This document shows, in pieces, positions 38,582 through 51,269 of a stretch of DNA of 64,000 bases. The notes under the pieces were generated by a model that saw nothing but the letters and a program-made list of their open reading frames with translations, was not told the origin of the DNA and did not search any database. A program made the position numbers and the translations under genes. How positions within the stretch are numbered: position 1 is the stretch's first letter; each line of letters starts with the position of its first letter. Source of the DNA: Helicoverpa zea (Eukaryota; Arthropoda; Insecta; Lepidoptera; Noctuidae); contig NC_061465.1 in assembly GCF_022581195.2 (NCBI RefSeq), positions 8,062,501-8,126,500 of the forward strand, given 5' to 3'.

Positions 38582-39283
38582 CGACGTAAAATCATCAAAT
38601 GACCCCTCCCGCTGTGGGTTAGCAGCGGTGAGGGAGTGTCAGACTCTTACTGACTAAAATCGTCGTGTTCCGTCATAGGCCTTTTATGTACCAGGGCCGC
38701 GGTATCTCTTTCGAACAACCCGCAGCCCCGGCAGGACTTGGCCCTGCTGGGCCCCGCTGGGGTTGCTGACGTCTCTTTGAGGAGCGCGTGGAACAACGCG
38801 CGCCGTCGACACGGGTCTGTCGTCTAGGAAGACAGAGGGACGATGAGCCACCCGAACTCACCGCCCACAGACCCACGCCTACGGTGGCCGGGAGTCATCT
38901 CGCGACACCCGGCGCCCATGGTGTCTACCTGGTCCAGCGCGGCGGCCGGGACGAGAGGTGCGAACTCTCTGGCGTTCCGCCTCCTCCTTCTCGAGCATGA
39001 CCGCTTCGCAGAAGGAGGCGACGGCATCCCATTCCCTCTCGCCCCGGACCATGGCCTGAACCAGGGCCGGACGCGAGAGGTCGCCGCCGCCCAAAGCCTC
39101 GACGAGGACCCGGCGGTGCCCTTCCCATGCGGGGCACACCTGGACTGTGTGGTCCACCGTGTCCTCGGGGCTGTCCGCACAATGGTGACACCCGGGCGCC
39201 TCCTCACGACCGATGCGGTGCAGGTACCTCCCGAAACAACCGTGTCCGGTGAGGACCTGCGTCATGCGGGGAACAGCAGACCT
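38537..39283 (-). mobile_element. 5'-truncated R1-like non-LTR retrotransposon
   Basis: The insert is bounded by the direct repeat GGAACAGCAGACCT (38537-38550 and 39270-39283), a 14-bp target-site duplication. Its 3' end on the minus strand is a poly(A), seen as poly(T) at 38550-38579. The minus-strand frame 38879-39265 and its continuation encode the ORF2 C-terminus, with the CCHC finger CHHCADSPEDTVDHTVQVC. R1/TRAS-type elements carry such a finger after the RT. The RT itself is missing by 5' truncation. GC-rich, unlike the locus. Confidence 0.85.
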
Positions 39284-41750
39284 AAGTAGGTAACCTTTGT
39301 ATGATTACTTACCTATAAACCCGCTATAAATTAGCACAATAGTGTAGTTAGTGCACACAATGTGGATGTTGCTCAAGCTTCCTTTGATGACATCTAGGGG
39401 AGACTCGGCGGCGCCCGCGCCGGTGCTGTGGCAAGAGGAAATATCTCCACGCATTCAAGGCGCGCATCGTTCTACAGTGCCGAAGTTATAAAACTCGCTA
39501 CGATTAAAAATGAATTATTATCATATGAATCCAGGTTTCGTAAATAGGTTGGTACCTATGTGATATCTAAATCAATTAGGCAGTCAGAGGGGAATCAGCA
39601 TAATGCTACAATCAATTTCTACGGACATATACGCAGAATGTATCTACCCATCGACCAAACAAAATCGATTCAAGCCGTTGCATGACTACTTATAGACAGG
39701 TAAACCTGTTTAAATATACGGAGGATGCAGATAAATAAGAGAAGATCAACACTTATTTTCCTCCACCGAAACTACAGCTCTTTGTATTTAAGAAAATGAC
39801 TTCATCTTAGAAGACCTAAAGCTAATCACCAGACTAAAAGCGCTGATCCTACCTATTTAAAACGGTTTACATACTTAACTGCTAAATCAATTCATGCAAC
39901 AGTAGCTGAAGCTGAAGAACTCATCAAATACTTTTCTGGTCTGTATACCTACGAGTACTTCTGACACAAACCCTACCTCATTTGAGCATAACCGATCGTT
40001 TTTGCCTAACACGAAGCGCGAGCACTTTGTTTGCATACTCGATCTCAGCATTAGTTATTCTCCACGCTTCATAATAAACGTAACACAAGAAACATGAGTC
40101 GGATACGGATGAACAATGAAAGTGGCCTTTTTATGGGACGCACTAAGAAATCTATTGGGTTTACATAATTGTACCTATCGGCTTTATATACGTTGTTGAG
40201 AATGCCGTTTTTAGAGTCATGTCTAACAATTGTGATGACAAAGCGTTGTTAATTTATGTCTGTGAAAAATTATGAGGAGCTTGGCATGAGTGGTTTTAAT
40301 TGGTGCACATTAATTTGTGTTTAGTTAGACTAATTGGCGACTACGAACGGAGATATTATCTTTGAAGATTTTCTTATATAAAAAGGTTTGGTCTGTATAA
40401 AAAATATATGTACACCTAAATGCTAGGTGGGGCCGGAGGGTAATTTATTATTCGAAGATTTTTTTTTTATATAAAAACTTGTAGAAAAATCATCAGTTAC
40501 GTATATATTAACGGGTTTCAACAGATCTATTAGCAAATATTTTAATCTAAGTACAACTGTGAGACACCAACCCACTAACCCTATAAATATGGATTCAAAG
40601 AAAAGTGCAACTTAGCAGGAGATCAGAGGTGACGAGAATCTTATGAATAATACATAAAGTAAAAGGTCTACTGAAATGTAGCGGTCATAATTTTGCCTAA
40701 ATGCTATGACCCAAGCAATGGGCACTATAGTAGCGAAACATTTTAATAACAGTGTAGGTATTTCCCGCACTATTCCACACACGTTCTTATGGGACTTTTG
40801 CTTTTGCACGCGAAGAACAACTGATGTAGGAACTAATAATAAACTCCAGAATTCCATCTATTTCAATGCATTTTTTTGTCAAGTGTGTCTCATTTAAAAG
40901 AAAAGTCTACACCAAAAATTTGCAATTAAGCTAACTAAACTTACATCGCAGATCTTTTTCAAAAGATTACGAACACGGCAGCACGCCCAAAATGTCCACC
41001 AATCTGCTTCCCTAAAGAGGGTTGAACAAAAATACAAGGTTAATACAACTCAATACAAATCCATACTAATGACGCACAACTTATAAGTACTTACAAGTCA
41101 CAGCTACTTATCAATTAGCGGTTGCTAACGCATTACAGCAACCAGGCTTAGATTATAGCCGACAACCCGAGTTACGTAGTACAATGTGAATTGGGTTGCT
41201 CAATCATTCAGTACTGAGAGATTTTTGTCCTACCACGTAACGGTTATGATAAAGCTTATGTGATGGTGATCTACATACAATTATATTTAACCAACTTTTT
41301 CCCGCGGTTCCATCCTCTTATACATATTACGGAAGTGACTATATAAAGAAGTACATAGGAGTAGGTATATTGGAAGAATACATTCAGTAAATAAGGGAGT
41401 AGGTATACAAAATAAGTAAGGACAGTATGCAGGGGATGTACATAAGTGAATATAAATAAGGCAGTTACATACTGCACGTTCATCATCTCGGTTGCAGTTT
41501 AAAAATGGAGTATATAGGATCCCGCACTCGAGAATATTCACGGTGGCCGAATATCTTTAACTAATGTTGTCGAAATGATACCATGTTACTATTAGTAGGT
41601 ATCCTACGTACTCAGCATAATGTAATGATACGCCACGAACCATGGTGTACTAAGTCTTCAGTGGAACTGCTGTATAATGAGAATTAAATAACCGGACTAA
41701 ATCTACTTAAGTATACATTGTAAATTGTTTCAAGGAATAGGTAAGTGAAA
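39284..41750. other. Intergenic
   Basis: AT-rich with no recognisable gene. One GC-rich small ORF is listed separately (39360-39491). The phrase TTCATCATCTCGGTTGCAGT at about 41479 recurs near 43954. Confidence 0.5.
39360..39491 (+). other. GC-rich 43-codon small ORF
   Basis: Starts MWMLLKLPLMTSRGDSAAPA and ends in STVPKL. It is clearly richer in GC than its flanks and lies just past the R1-like LINE. It may be a small peptide, a stray exon or leftover repeat DNA; nothing identifies it. Confidence 0.2.
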
Positions 41751-41751
41751 A

Positions 41752-42122
41752 TGAATGATGATGATGATGTTCTCCTAGCCGATTATCGGCTACGGCGGCT
41801 GTTCTCATGTAAGGAGATTAGCCAGCTGCGCAGGACATATTATAGTGCACGAGCATTTGCGCAGACACAGGTGCACTCACTATTCCTTAACTCTCATAGC
41901 CCGATGGGACGGCAATCCGACACGACCGGAAAGAGATCAGGCGCAGGACCGACATTTACGTGCTCTCCGATGCACGGGTGTATCAATCACCACCTTCCAG
42001 GCTCCGGGCTGCTATGTGAAAGTCTTCTAAAACCCACAAAGCGATTTCGGCCCGACTCGGGAATCGAACCCGAGACCTCGTGCTCAGCAGCCGCACTTGC
42101 GACAGCTAGACCAACGAGGCAG
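41752..42122 (-). mobile_element. tRNA-derived SINE (full-length-looking)
   Basis: On the minus strand it begins CTGCCTCGTTGGTCTAGCTG with an A box (TGGTCTAGCTG) and a B box (GGTTCGATTCC) inside GGTCTCGGGTTCGATTCCCG, the tRNA-like head of a SINE. A tRNA-unrelated body follows. The 3' tail is a CAT trinucleotide run at 41752-41768. Confidence 0.8.
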
Positions 42123-42204
42123 TTAAAATGAGGCAGTCGAAGTGAAAATGAATATCCTTTATCTATGTACTATGTACGTATGTGGCTATGTACTTTCTTC
42201 GGTT

Positions 42205-42372
42205 AACGTCGGTCCTGCATGTGATCTGTCTCCGTTCATGTTGGATTGCCGACCCATCGGGCTATGAAAGTGAAGAAAATTGTCGGGTCAAATGCTCGTG
42301 CGTGCGCTATACTTAATATGTCCTGCGCAGTTGGCTGATCTCCTTAATATGAGAGCAGACGCTGTAGCTAAA
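42205..42372 (+). mobile_element. Decayed SINE fragment, opposite orientation
   Basis: The body is shared with the SINE at 41752-42122 but in the opposite direction: GGTCCTGC, GACCCATCGGGCTATGA, ATGCTCGTGC and ATATGTCCTGCGCAG words recur in order. The head is missing. The two copies form a large imperfect inverted repeat about 80 bp apart. Confidence 0.7.
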
Positions 42373-42563
42373 ATCGACCTTGGACGTGAGTTATTTATGC
42401 ACTCAATAAAGCCAGGGATGTGTAAAAGGCACAATACAATAAAAACTCGAAAATAATTCGATAAATTTAAAAAATGAACTCTTAGTTTTCAGACTAAATT
42501 CTACAATCTACACTTATAACAGCCTAATTATATATCGCTAAGCCTTACAATAATAAAGTAAGT

Positions 42564-42792
42564 ATAGTTCGGCCATTCAGAGAATGCGTTCCTGACACGT
42601 CGCGATTGAACTGACGACGTAACTTTGCAATGGCGTTGCAGTTACGATAAAAATATTTTTGCTGGTTGTTTACCGTTTTAACAATTGAGGAGCATTAAAA
42701 CAACATTATTATATCAATAATCAATGAATGTAGTTACGTCGTCAGTTCAATCGCGACGTGTCAGGAACGCATTCTCTGAATGGCCGAACTAT
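42564..42792. mobile_element. MITE, near-palindromic, same family as 22784-23738
   Basis: Left end TAGTTCGGCCATTCAGAGAA to GACGACGTAACT; the right half is its reverse complement over about 60 bp with only a short AT-rich centre. The flanks suggest a TA target duplication. It is a deletion derivative of the larger element in the CFAP61 intron and could fold into a long hairpin if transcribed. Confidence 0.88.
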
Positions 42793-43111
42793 AATAACTG
42801 TATAAAGTTCTTAATAACTCAATCATTCTCGATTATCGAAGCACTGAAGTATACTTCCGAGCTTTCCAATCAATGAACAGCTCGTATTTTTTATTTTACG
42901 ATATTTTCATTTGCGTAAACCAATGAGCTGTAACTTATTGTACACTTATTTTTGATTGATTGCCCTTAAGTAACAAATATACTTTGTTTTAGTAAGTTTC
43001 GTTAGTGCCTTGTGGTAATGGAAAATTAGTGATAATAATTTGAAATAAATAATGAGACATTTAAGATGATTCAATGCTTGTATATTGAAAAATCCTCTCA
43101 ATATAAAGGTA

Positions 43112-43310
43112 TTTCAAGCGAGCAGCGGAGTGCAACTGCCGACAATAGTTTTAGCGAGTCAGTCGTCCTCAGGCACGGTGGAGTGATGACTTGCGCAAGA
43201 CGGCTGGCAGGAGCTGGATGCGAGCAGCCGAAAATCGATCTCAGTGGCGTGCACTTGGAGAGGCCTATGTCCAGCAGTGGACTGCTATAGGCTGATGATG
43301 ATGATGATGA
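43112..43310 (+). mobile_element. RTE-like LINE, 3' terminal fragment
   Basis: The frame from 43176 reads RWSDDLRKTAGRSWMRAA..., then QWRALGEAYVQQW and a stop at 43293: the typical C-terminus of RTE-clade reverse transcriptases. It is followed by a (TGA)n tail to 43310. Strongly 5'-truncated. Confidence 0.75.
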
Positions 43311-46300
43311 GTCGGTAGCTGACTTAAAACACGTACTTTAAGATATATCTTTTGTGTTAAATTAACTTATTTAACATAATTACGTATACATTTATTTATG
43401 CATATTTTCTAAGAAAATAGTTTAATAATCTGCTAATATTTTGCTCAAGTAGATCGAATAATTTAATTGATCTACATACATAATATCAAAACATAAGTCT
43501 GTTAAGTAACTAGTGACATAATCAATATCCGTCCTATTAATTTCTATTTGTTTAAGCAGATCGACCTTGATATGTCAATCTTTATAATTTATAAGTAGAT
43601 TAAATAGGAAAGTAGCTCTTTGTTTATATAGTAAGATGCTTTCAGTCTAATATAATGGATTTTTATATGACGAAAGATTCAAATTGAGGAAGAATTAATA
43701 GGTGATTAGCCAGTTACATACAAGAAATACCGCATATTGTCAGTATTTTTTTCCTAGGTAAAAACTACGTAAATCACATTTAACCACTACAGAACAAAAG
43801 ACATCAACGCACACATTTCATACGTAACCAAACCATCTCAGACCACACATTGCAGTCACTGAGAAACAAATGAAATGCAAATTATTTAAATTGATCTAAA
43901 CTGTTGCAAGATTCAAGGCGCATTGCATCGCTCGGTTCAAGAGCAATGGCCATTCATCATCTCGGTTGCAGTTTATCTTTTAATCTATTAGGTAGTTGAT
44001 GGTCCGTTGAAAAGGCATTATGAATAGTTATGTATCTAGCTAGATAGTTGTTGATGACTGGTTTTAATTTCGTTTGGAGTTTAGCTCGAGCCGTGTGTGG
44101 ATAAAAAAGTAATAATGAAATTATTCTTATTTTCTAAATAATAAATAAACCATTTCTTTTGCTTTGATAAAAACCTTCAATTCTTAGAGGGAATTCTTAA
44201 GGAGAAATATATATTGAACCTCTACATTTAAAGCAGTCTCGATATGATTTTATTACTCTTCCCAGTAACTGCTTTAAGCAATTAAGAGCAAAAACTTTAC
44301 TGAAACGTAAAAACTTTAATTGTAACATTAATGTGTGTTTATATAACTATTAAAATAAAAAGGAAAGTTTTACTTATCGTAAACATTTACCACAGTTTTG
44401 GGGCATACGGAAACCACACGTTTTATAGTCACGAGTAACCGTAGGTCACAATTACTTTAAGTAATTTGTAATTTAGGGTAAAAGCGGCCTAATCTAAAAT
44501 GTAATAGATGTCATTATTGAATTGCGAAACAATGCGAGTGTATTGACTGTGTTACGTTATGGAAGTTGCCTGTAACGAAGTGTAATAAGGTTTATGCGCA
44601 GGTTGGACAGTCACATGCAGAATTGTTTGAGGATCATTGCATTTATTATAAATGTGAGTTCGGTCTACTAATAAAATAATAACATAACACAAGCACACCA
44701 CAAAGTTTTCAGTTAAACTGTTGAAGAATTACTAAGAACAAATTCTTAATTTAATTTCAGGTAGATACTATATTCATCATTTGTGTAGCTCAAATGGTTT
44801 TTATATTTTTTCTGCAAGGTGAAAAGAAAACAAATGAAGTTTATATACAAAGTTCTACACTTAGTACAGAAATTAAGTTATCAATCTTGTATCAAAAACA
44901 ACAAACTTAAATAGTTCTATGACGATACATATGCCCATCTCAACAAATTGACAGTGTCAAGTCATTAAGTTTTTGCAGGCCTAGTTTTGTTGGCGACTGT
45001 ACAATGTACATTAGCTACTGGTAAATGTTAATCGCAAAGAGAGTGTCCCTTCACTTCGTCCTTACATCGGTATTTGAAACAATTTTAATAGTATTTTTTT
45101 ATTTAACTTCATACGAGAACAAGAATCTAATTAACTGCCTGGACTATATACTAACAACCACTCAAAATTTACACTTCAACATTTCCCACTGGCTGATTTT
45201 CCACAGTTTCACTCGCTTCCCGTGGGAACATTTTTCATCTTTATTATATTAGAGGTTAGTATAGATTATCACATTCCACAGTATAGCACCAAGTTCATAT
45301 CTACGCACAATTTTGATTTTATAAAAAAAAACCTCACACCCACACCATGACAATCCCAATTTAAAACCACACACAAATTACAAAAAAAAAATAACACAAA
45401 GGATGCATTGTTTTCAATGCGTAACATTGCAAAACGCGTTTTGAAACGAAATCTGTATCAAACGCAGTGCTTGCGAAACCGCGAGACGATTAAGCGGTGG
45501 TTTGATCAGAGGCTTACGTACACCAATCAGTTAATTGTTACTTGCATTTTAAACAGAAAACGAGTCTTGTTTTACTTCACAAAATGTAATAAATGGATGG
45601 TTTCACAGTTGTATCACAACTTGGGTAGTAGGTATTGTGTGTTCAAACTGTATTTATTGACTCAGCGTCAGACCATATAGTTTCCATACTTTGCTGGAAG
45701 CCACTTTTGTATGGGTTTTTGCACAGTGACTTGCATTTTTATTCTTCTTTACTTGTGCGGGTACGGGTACTTATATCGGAACAAAATATGCTTATTAAAA
45801 AAACACTTTATCTTGTTGCTGCAAACCTCTTTAAGGATATGTTAAAGGAACCTGAAATCAAGAATGATGCGAGTTATGATTTCTTGAATTCTAATATAAT
45901 AAAATTCATGATTGGCAATAATAAATTGAAATAAATACAGCCTCTTTATTTTATTACGTGATTCTCTCTTTCAAAATTCGCTTGCAATATTTAGGATTAA
46001 CTGTGGTAGGCTAAAAATCAATAAAGAAAAATATGATCCTGCACAAATGCTACGGTGATGATGTGTTAAGTATGCCTATAATACAAAATACAGTCTAGGG
46101 ACCGTTTTCCTCCGATATACATGACGCTATTCATAGGGAAGGTCATTGACCTACAGAGACGCAATAACGGCCTACCTAATATAATAAGTAATTACTATCA
46201 AGATTACAGCTATTTTATTGCAACTATTTCTTATCTATTAATTTTATATTATATCCGTTCAAACCATTGTCAATACAGCGGTCTAGTTAAATTAGAAAAT

Positions 46301-47390
46301 AAAACTATTACATTAACGATATTATAATTAAAATATTCTAGTTCAATAGATGTGAAAGTCTGTTTTCGAACAACTGATTAGCTATAGGTGACTTCAGTCT
46401 ACACACGTTTTCAGACGAATGATTTGCGGAGTCATAATTTCTTATTAAAAAACCTAATAAGATATTTTACTCTTTCTTGTACATAAGAAACACAAAATCT
46501 ATGTCAATGCGGACTTCAATTATACAATGAAAAGTTAATCGCTTTATTTTATGATGCGATTGCAAAACCCGCTTTCATATCTTTGCATTAATTTTTAAGT
46601 TCTTAAGAATATCACGCAAAAGATGCAGATTATACATAAAATTGATCGTCCTTGCTCCGGATATGTTTCTGCGTTTTTGTAATGTTCCAACGTAATTATG
46701 TACCGTACTTATCTGCTTTTTAGGTTTTTATTTTAAGTGATAATTTCAGAAAGTGAAGGTTGAATAGGATGCTGTATGAAAATGCGAGTTCTGGTAAAGT
46801 TTTAAAAGTAAACGACATGACAGTAAAATATCTTCAACAGTTTCGATTTTAATTAATTTTAAATATTAGTTTCTATTTACAAAACCCACAGTCGAAGATC
46901 TATGAAAAGATGAAATAAACATACCTAGTGAATAAATAATAGTAACTATCCTAATAGGAACACTACACGTGCATCCAATTCATGAAGCACTAATTGCAGC
47001 CCCATATTTATCAAGTTATAAAGTAAGGAAGAATATACTACGTGATATATATTTATTCATAAAAACCATTACCCATTGCATATCAATCATCACTTAGATA
47101 ATTGATTGATACATAATATGATGTGAAAAGAGACTTACATAAAATATGCAAATTCGATCAACATATCGCTGCTTGTCTTATAACCGAACAATTACGAGTG
47201 CATGGAGATGTTACGTTGTTATTACCTATGGCAATATGTTAATGTGGTCGCCATCGAATGTCTTTTTCTATAAATCTCCCAACGAATTTCTATCTATTGT
47301 TCTAATTGAGACGCCGATAGACTGACAATGCGGCGCAGCACACGTAACTGCAGCCCGAACACTCGCACCCGCCGGCCGCTAAGTGAAAAC
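43311..47390. other. Intergenic desert
   Basis: About 4 kb of AT-rich DNA with no supported gene. ORFs at 45408-45934 are not backed by splice signals or homology. The last 400 bp should contain regulatory DNA for the gene at 47479. Confidence 0.5.
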
Positions 47391-47393
47391 GAG

Positions 47394-47401
47394 TATAAAT
47401 A
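47394..47401 (+). promoter_or_regulatory. TATA box of the His/Gly-rich secreted protein gene
   Basis: TATAAATA, about 85 bp upstream of the predicted ATG at 47479; transcription would start near 47420-47430, giving a short leader of about 50-60 nt, usual for insect cuticle genes. Confidence 0.6.
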
Positions 47402-47478
47402 CGATGCAAATTACAAATGCTGGCATTACCCACCACCCTCTCGTGGAGTAAGGTGTTCCACAGTAATCCACCGCCGAA

Positions 47479-48594
47479 ATGTACTACCACGTGCGTAACT
47501 GTGTATCTGTGTTATCCAGTGCTATTGCTGAAATCGTCCACCCAGTGCGCCAATCGTTGTCTAATACGTGATCGTGCTAATTGGACTGTGCTGAAATTGT
47601 TAATTAGCCCATTACACCAAATTAATACTAAAACAAGGAACATTTAACTCATTGATTGAACGCACTGATTAATGAACGAATTCAGTGAAGCATCTATAAG
47701 AGTAATTCTTCCTGCTACACGTCGTTGTGCTCCATAGGAAGTCTTTCACGTTACATAAACCAGATTGGCTCCGTTCCTCGAGTTAGTGCCCGCAGCGAAA
47801 CTTGTTAACAGATCGCCAGCTGGTGGTTTATCGACGATTCTTCCTTTATTAATTGGCAAACCGGCATCCGCTATTGATGCAAGATAATACCCGTTGTTAT
47901 GTGAACCTAGACACTTTCAAAGCTCCGATAACTACAAAATCCCACATAATTTCTCTCTAATCATTACTTGTAACATAAAAAAAAACTCATTGCTAACTTT
48001 TTGTTTGTTGAACAGATTTTCCTGGGATTCTTGGCCGTGGTGGCCGCCTACCCTGGTATCATCCACGAGGAGGCCCCCCAACTGGAAGCCAAATACGACC
48101 ACGCGCTAATCGGCGAAACGGGACACCATCATCAAGTAGAGCATGAACATGCCAAGTCACACCAGTCTATCAAATTCGAACACTTCCACCCGGTCCCCGT
48201 GTACGTGAAGAAAGAGCACAGCCACCTGCTCCATCACCCGCTCGAGAAAGGCAAGTCTGAGCAGAACCTCAAGCTGATCCACCCCGAGACAGAGCACACA
48301 CACGGCGGTGGTCTGGTCCTCGAAGACGACAGGCATAACACCGACCACGCCGCTGCTCTTGAGCACGGAGGCTTCGAGCACGGTGGCTTCGAACAGGGAG
48401 GCTACGAGCATCTCTCCGGTGGCTACGAGGGTGGTCACGGAGCTCTGGAAGGCGGACACGGTGGATTCGAAGCTTACAGTGGCGGTGAAGGTCTCAAAGC
48501 TGAGCTTGAAGCTGAAGCCGAGGGACACTACTACGCGGAAGCTGGACACGCACTCGCCGACTCCGGCGAGGGCTACAAATACGACAGCTATTAA
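47479..48594 (+). CDS. Secreted His/Gly-rich protein, probably cuticular
   Basis: Two exons: 47479-47490 (MYYH, donor GTGCGT) and 48016-48594 (acceptor TTGTTGAACAG), 196 aa. The tiny first exon plus IFLGFLAVVAAYPG makes a signal peptide, the usual arrangement in insect cuticle genes. The mature protein is His-rich (GHHHQVEHEHAKSH) with a Gly/Glu repeat zone, EHGGFEHGGFEQGGYEH and EGGHGALEGGHGGFEA, and ends in ..YKYDSY. No Cys and no Rebers-Riddiford motif are seen. The repeats suggest a structural cuticle or silk-like matrix role. AATAAA at 49064-49069 gives a 3' UTR of about 490 nt. The first exon is a prediction. Confidence 0.78.
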
Positions 48595-49063
48595 CTGCAT
48601 TTACCATAGACTTACCACGGGCATACTACTAGCGTGGAGATCACCTCCACCGTCTAAAGTAACTTTAGGTCTATCTCTTGCCTGTTGATATTAGTACACA
48701 TAAGGTTAGATCGTAGCTTGAGACTAATATGTATTCAGCTTACGTTATGCAGTTGAAGCGTTTCTTGTAGATTTGAAATGTACCTGATTTAGGATTAATT
48801 CAAAAGTTGTATTAAGGAAATTTGTATGTAGGTCTTGAATTTTGAACGATATAGATTCACGGCACTACGCGGCAAATTAAATTATGAAATGTTCCAAACA
48901 GTTCCGTTAGGTGTTAGAAAGTCCCGCGTGGTGCGTTCAGAGTTGATCGACTGCTTGTTCGTGTGATTGTTTTCTTTGTAATTGTTCTCTCGCTTGATTC
49001 TCGTATTAGTAATTATTGTGACTAAGGCGATCGTCGATTGAGTCCCAGAGAAATTGTGATATT

Positions 49064-49069
49064 AATAAA
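49064..49069 (+). terminator. Poly(A) signal of the His/Gly-rich gene
   Basis: AATAAA in ATTAATAAAATG, followed by a T-rich stretch (TGTTTGTTTTTAC). Confidence 0.55.
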
Positions 49070-49089
49070 ATGTTTGTTTTTACATAAGA

Positions 49090-50618
49090 ATTGGTGTTTG
49101 TATTTCGAGCTGGACCTGTCTATACATAACCTGGTATTCATCTGCTCCAGTAGACCATGCGTGGCTATCGGCAGCAACAGCTGTTAATTGCTAAGTACAT
49201 TGACGGCTCAAGTAATTGTTGCCGGCTGATTATGTTGAGCATGGCGCGACGTAATTCGCAAAAAGGATCGATCATACCGATCACATAACTATGATTTAAT
49301 AACAGAATTACAGCACGTGTATCACTATTAGGAACTTGGTTAACACGTTTTTTTGTTATGCCCAATTAGTTATGCTGTTGCACAAAGCATGTAGAACAAT
49401 ATTGACGGCAGTAATTTTAAAGTCAGAAAAGATAAATAATTTTAGTAGTCATTAGTTCTGGCTTAATTGTCATTAGAAGTTGATTACTTTACGTAATGTA
49501 GGCACTGAAAATAAATATCATTAGTGCCATAGAATCTAATCAGAGTGTAGCAATCAAAGTGGCATTGTCAAATCAAAGAAATTGTGAAAGGCGCTGTCGG
49601 CAGTGCGCTCTTATTTCATTGAAATTGCTGTCCCGTAGTTACTTGTGAGTCACGATATCGACTCCATGTTATATTCCTTATATAAGGAAATAATACTAAA
49701 CGATAAACTATTAGTTATCTCTCTAGGTAGTCGACGTAATACGCGTGAGAAATTTATTTCAGTCACGATTTTGTAGGTCTTAAATCTTGAGATATATATT
49801 TTACGGACGAAGCTTGTCATATGATTTATGTTTTCATTTTGTAGTGTTATGTTTACTTATATACCTACTTATGCTTCCTTCTTTAAACCTAAACGCAAAT
49901 TCAGCATTTGAAAAATATATGTTATTTCAATGTTGTTATATTCCGACAGAAAACAGCATTAACAGTTTTCCACTTAAAAGCTTTTAACTCTATGCCACTG
50001 TGTTCTTCTTATCTAGGTACAAAAAGCTAAGAGCACAAGAAGAAGAAACAATCAATTTTTTTTTGCGATCTCTTTTGTCTTTAAACAATGTTTCGTTTAC
50101 CATAACCATTATTAAAACAATGAAAAAACTTAACAGGCCGAAACTCACAGCCAATTAACATTACCAACATGTTTTACAAACTACTAAGTAGCTGTTACCG
50201 TTCCACTTCACCCTAATACTTATGCATAATTTTACTCTAAGCACATAGCAATTAAGTTCGCTCCAGTTGCGAGTGACAACGTCATAATCTCAGTGACGTA
50301 ATGAAAGCTAACGTGCGTTGTTCACACCACTGCACACGTATGCTTCTGTGACCTAGTTTAACTCATTTCGTATTAGTGAAGTGAATATTTTATAACTTCC
50401 CGTTGATAATCTGTTTGTTATTTCAATGGGTTGTGCTCGTTTTTTGTGGTGATCAAATTTTGCAATTGTGCGTATGTATGCTTGCGAGTACGCAGTTGTA
50501 TTCAGTTTAATGTGCTTGTTAAATACTGTTTAAATACTCAGTTGTCGACATACACCGTTATATGCAATAATATCATACATCGATATTATCTTTTGTTTCA
50601 AAAAAAGTTAGTTTTCCC
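49090..50618. other. Intergenic
   Basis: AT-rich DNA without recognisable genes or repeats. Confidence 0.5.
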
Positions 50619-51269
50619 ATGTTAGTTCACACTAAGCCACTTAAAATAGAATGCAGACCCTATTCAGCTAGTCGTTGTGTTAGATTTAAAAGTAACGTAA
50701 CAAAAAATCTGGAACCTTCTGTTCTTGATAACGATGACCCTAACGCCATTTACGGATCTCTATTTGGTGTTATACAGAAAGAGTTCAATTCTACGTTCAA
50801 GACCAAAACCTTAAATATTAAAGGTACCTCGGCCAAATTCAACCAATGGGCCACTCCAGGTATTTATAAAAGTAGAGCGAGACTATATGAGTTATACGGT
50901 ATGAAAACTTGTCAATTTGATGATAATTTTGTAGACTATGTTAGACAATATTCAAAAATATTTAAAAAGGTCTGTAACTTTGCAAAATCAAAGTTTTTAA
51001 GTGAATCAATTAAAAACTCCTCAAATAAAATTAAAACAACCTGGAGAATCATAAATAATGAAACTGGCAAGTCAGTGAACAATAGAAATAAGTTGGAAAT
51101 TAAATTAGATGACAAACTTGTTAGTAATGCGGCTGATGTAGCTAAAGCTTTTAATGAGTTCTTTGCGGATATACCTGTAACCACGACTCGCTCCTTAAAC
51201 TCATCCTCGACAGACGCTGAACAGCTTATGCGTGCTAGTGTGCCTCAATGTAATTCTTTGTTTAGTTAA
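50619..51269 (+). pseudogene. Jockey/CR1-like LINE fragment (linker before the reverse transcriptase)
   Basis: A 216-codon frame with the pattern found between the endonuclease and reverse-transcriptase domains of Jockey/CR1-type LINEs: NQWATPGIYKSRARLYELYG, then YVRQYSKIFKKV, KTTWRIINNETGKS, and AADVAKAFNEFFADI. Both the upstream endonuclease and the RT core are absent, so the copy is dead. Confidence 0.7.

Noticed and set aside
38843..39289. 148-codon GC-rich plus-strand ORF
   Set aside because: Opposite strand of the R1-like LINE, whose CCHC finger, poly(A) and target duplication fix the minus-strand reading.
42050..42122. tRNA-like sequence with A and B boxes
   Set aside because: It is the head of a SINE: it continues into a tRNA-unrelated body with a trinucleotide tail, and no complete cloverleaf was seen.
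45408..45934. Two overlapping plus-strand ORFs of 90 and 99 codons
   Set aside because: No splice context, signal, domain or repeat relation; composition fits chance ORFs in AT-rich DNA.
48157..48600. 147-codon minus-strand ORF opposite the His/Gly-rich gene
   Set aside because: Antisense shadow of the repetitive exon, which has a TATA box, signal peptide and poly(A) signal on the plus strand.
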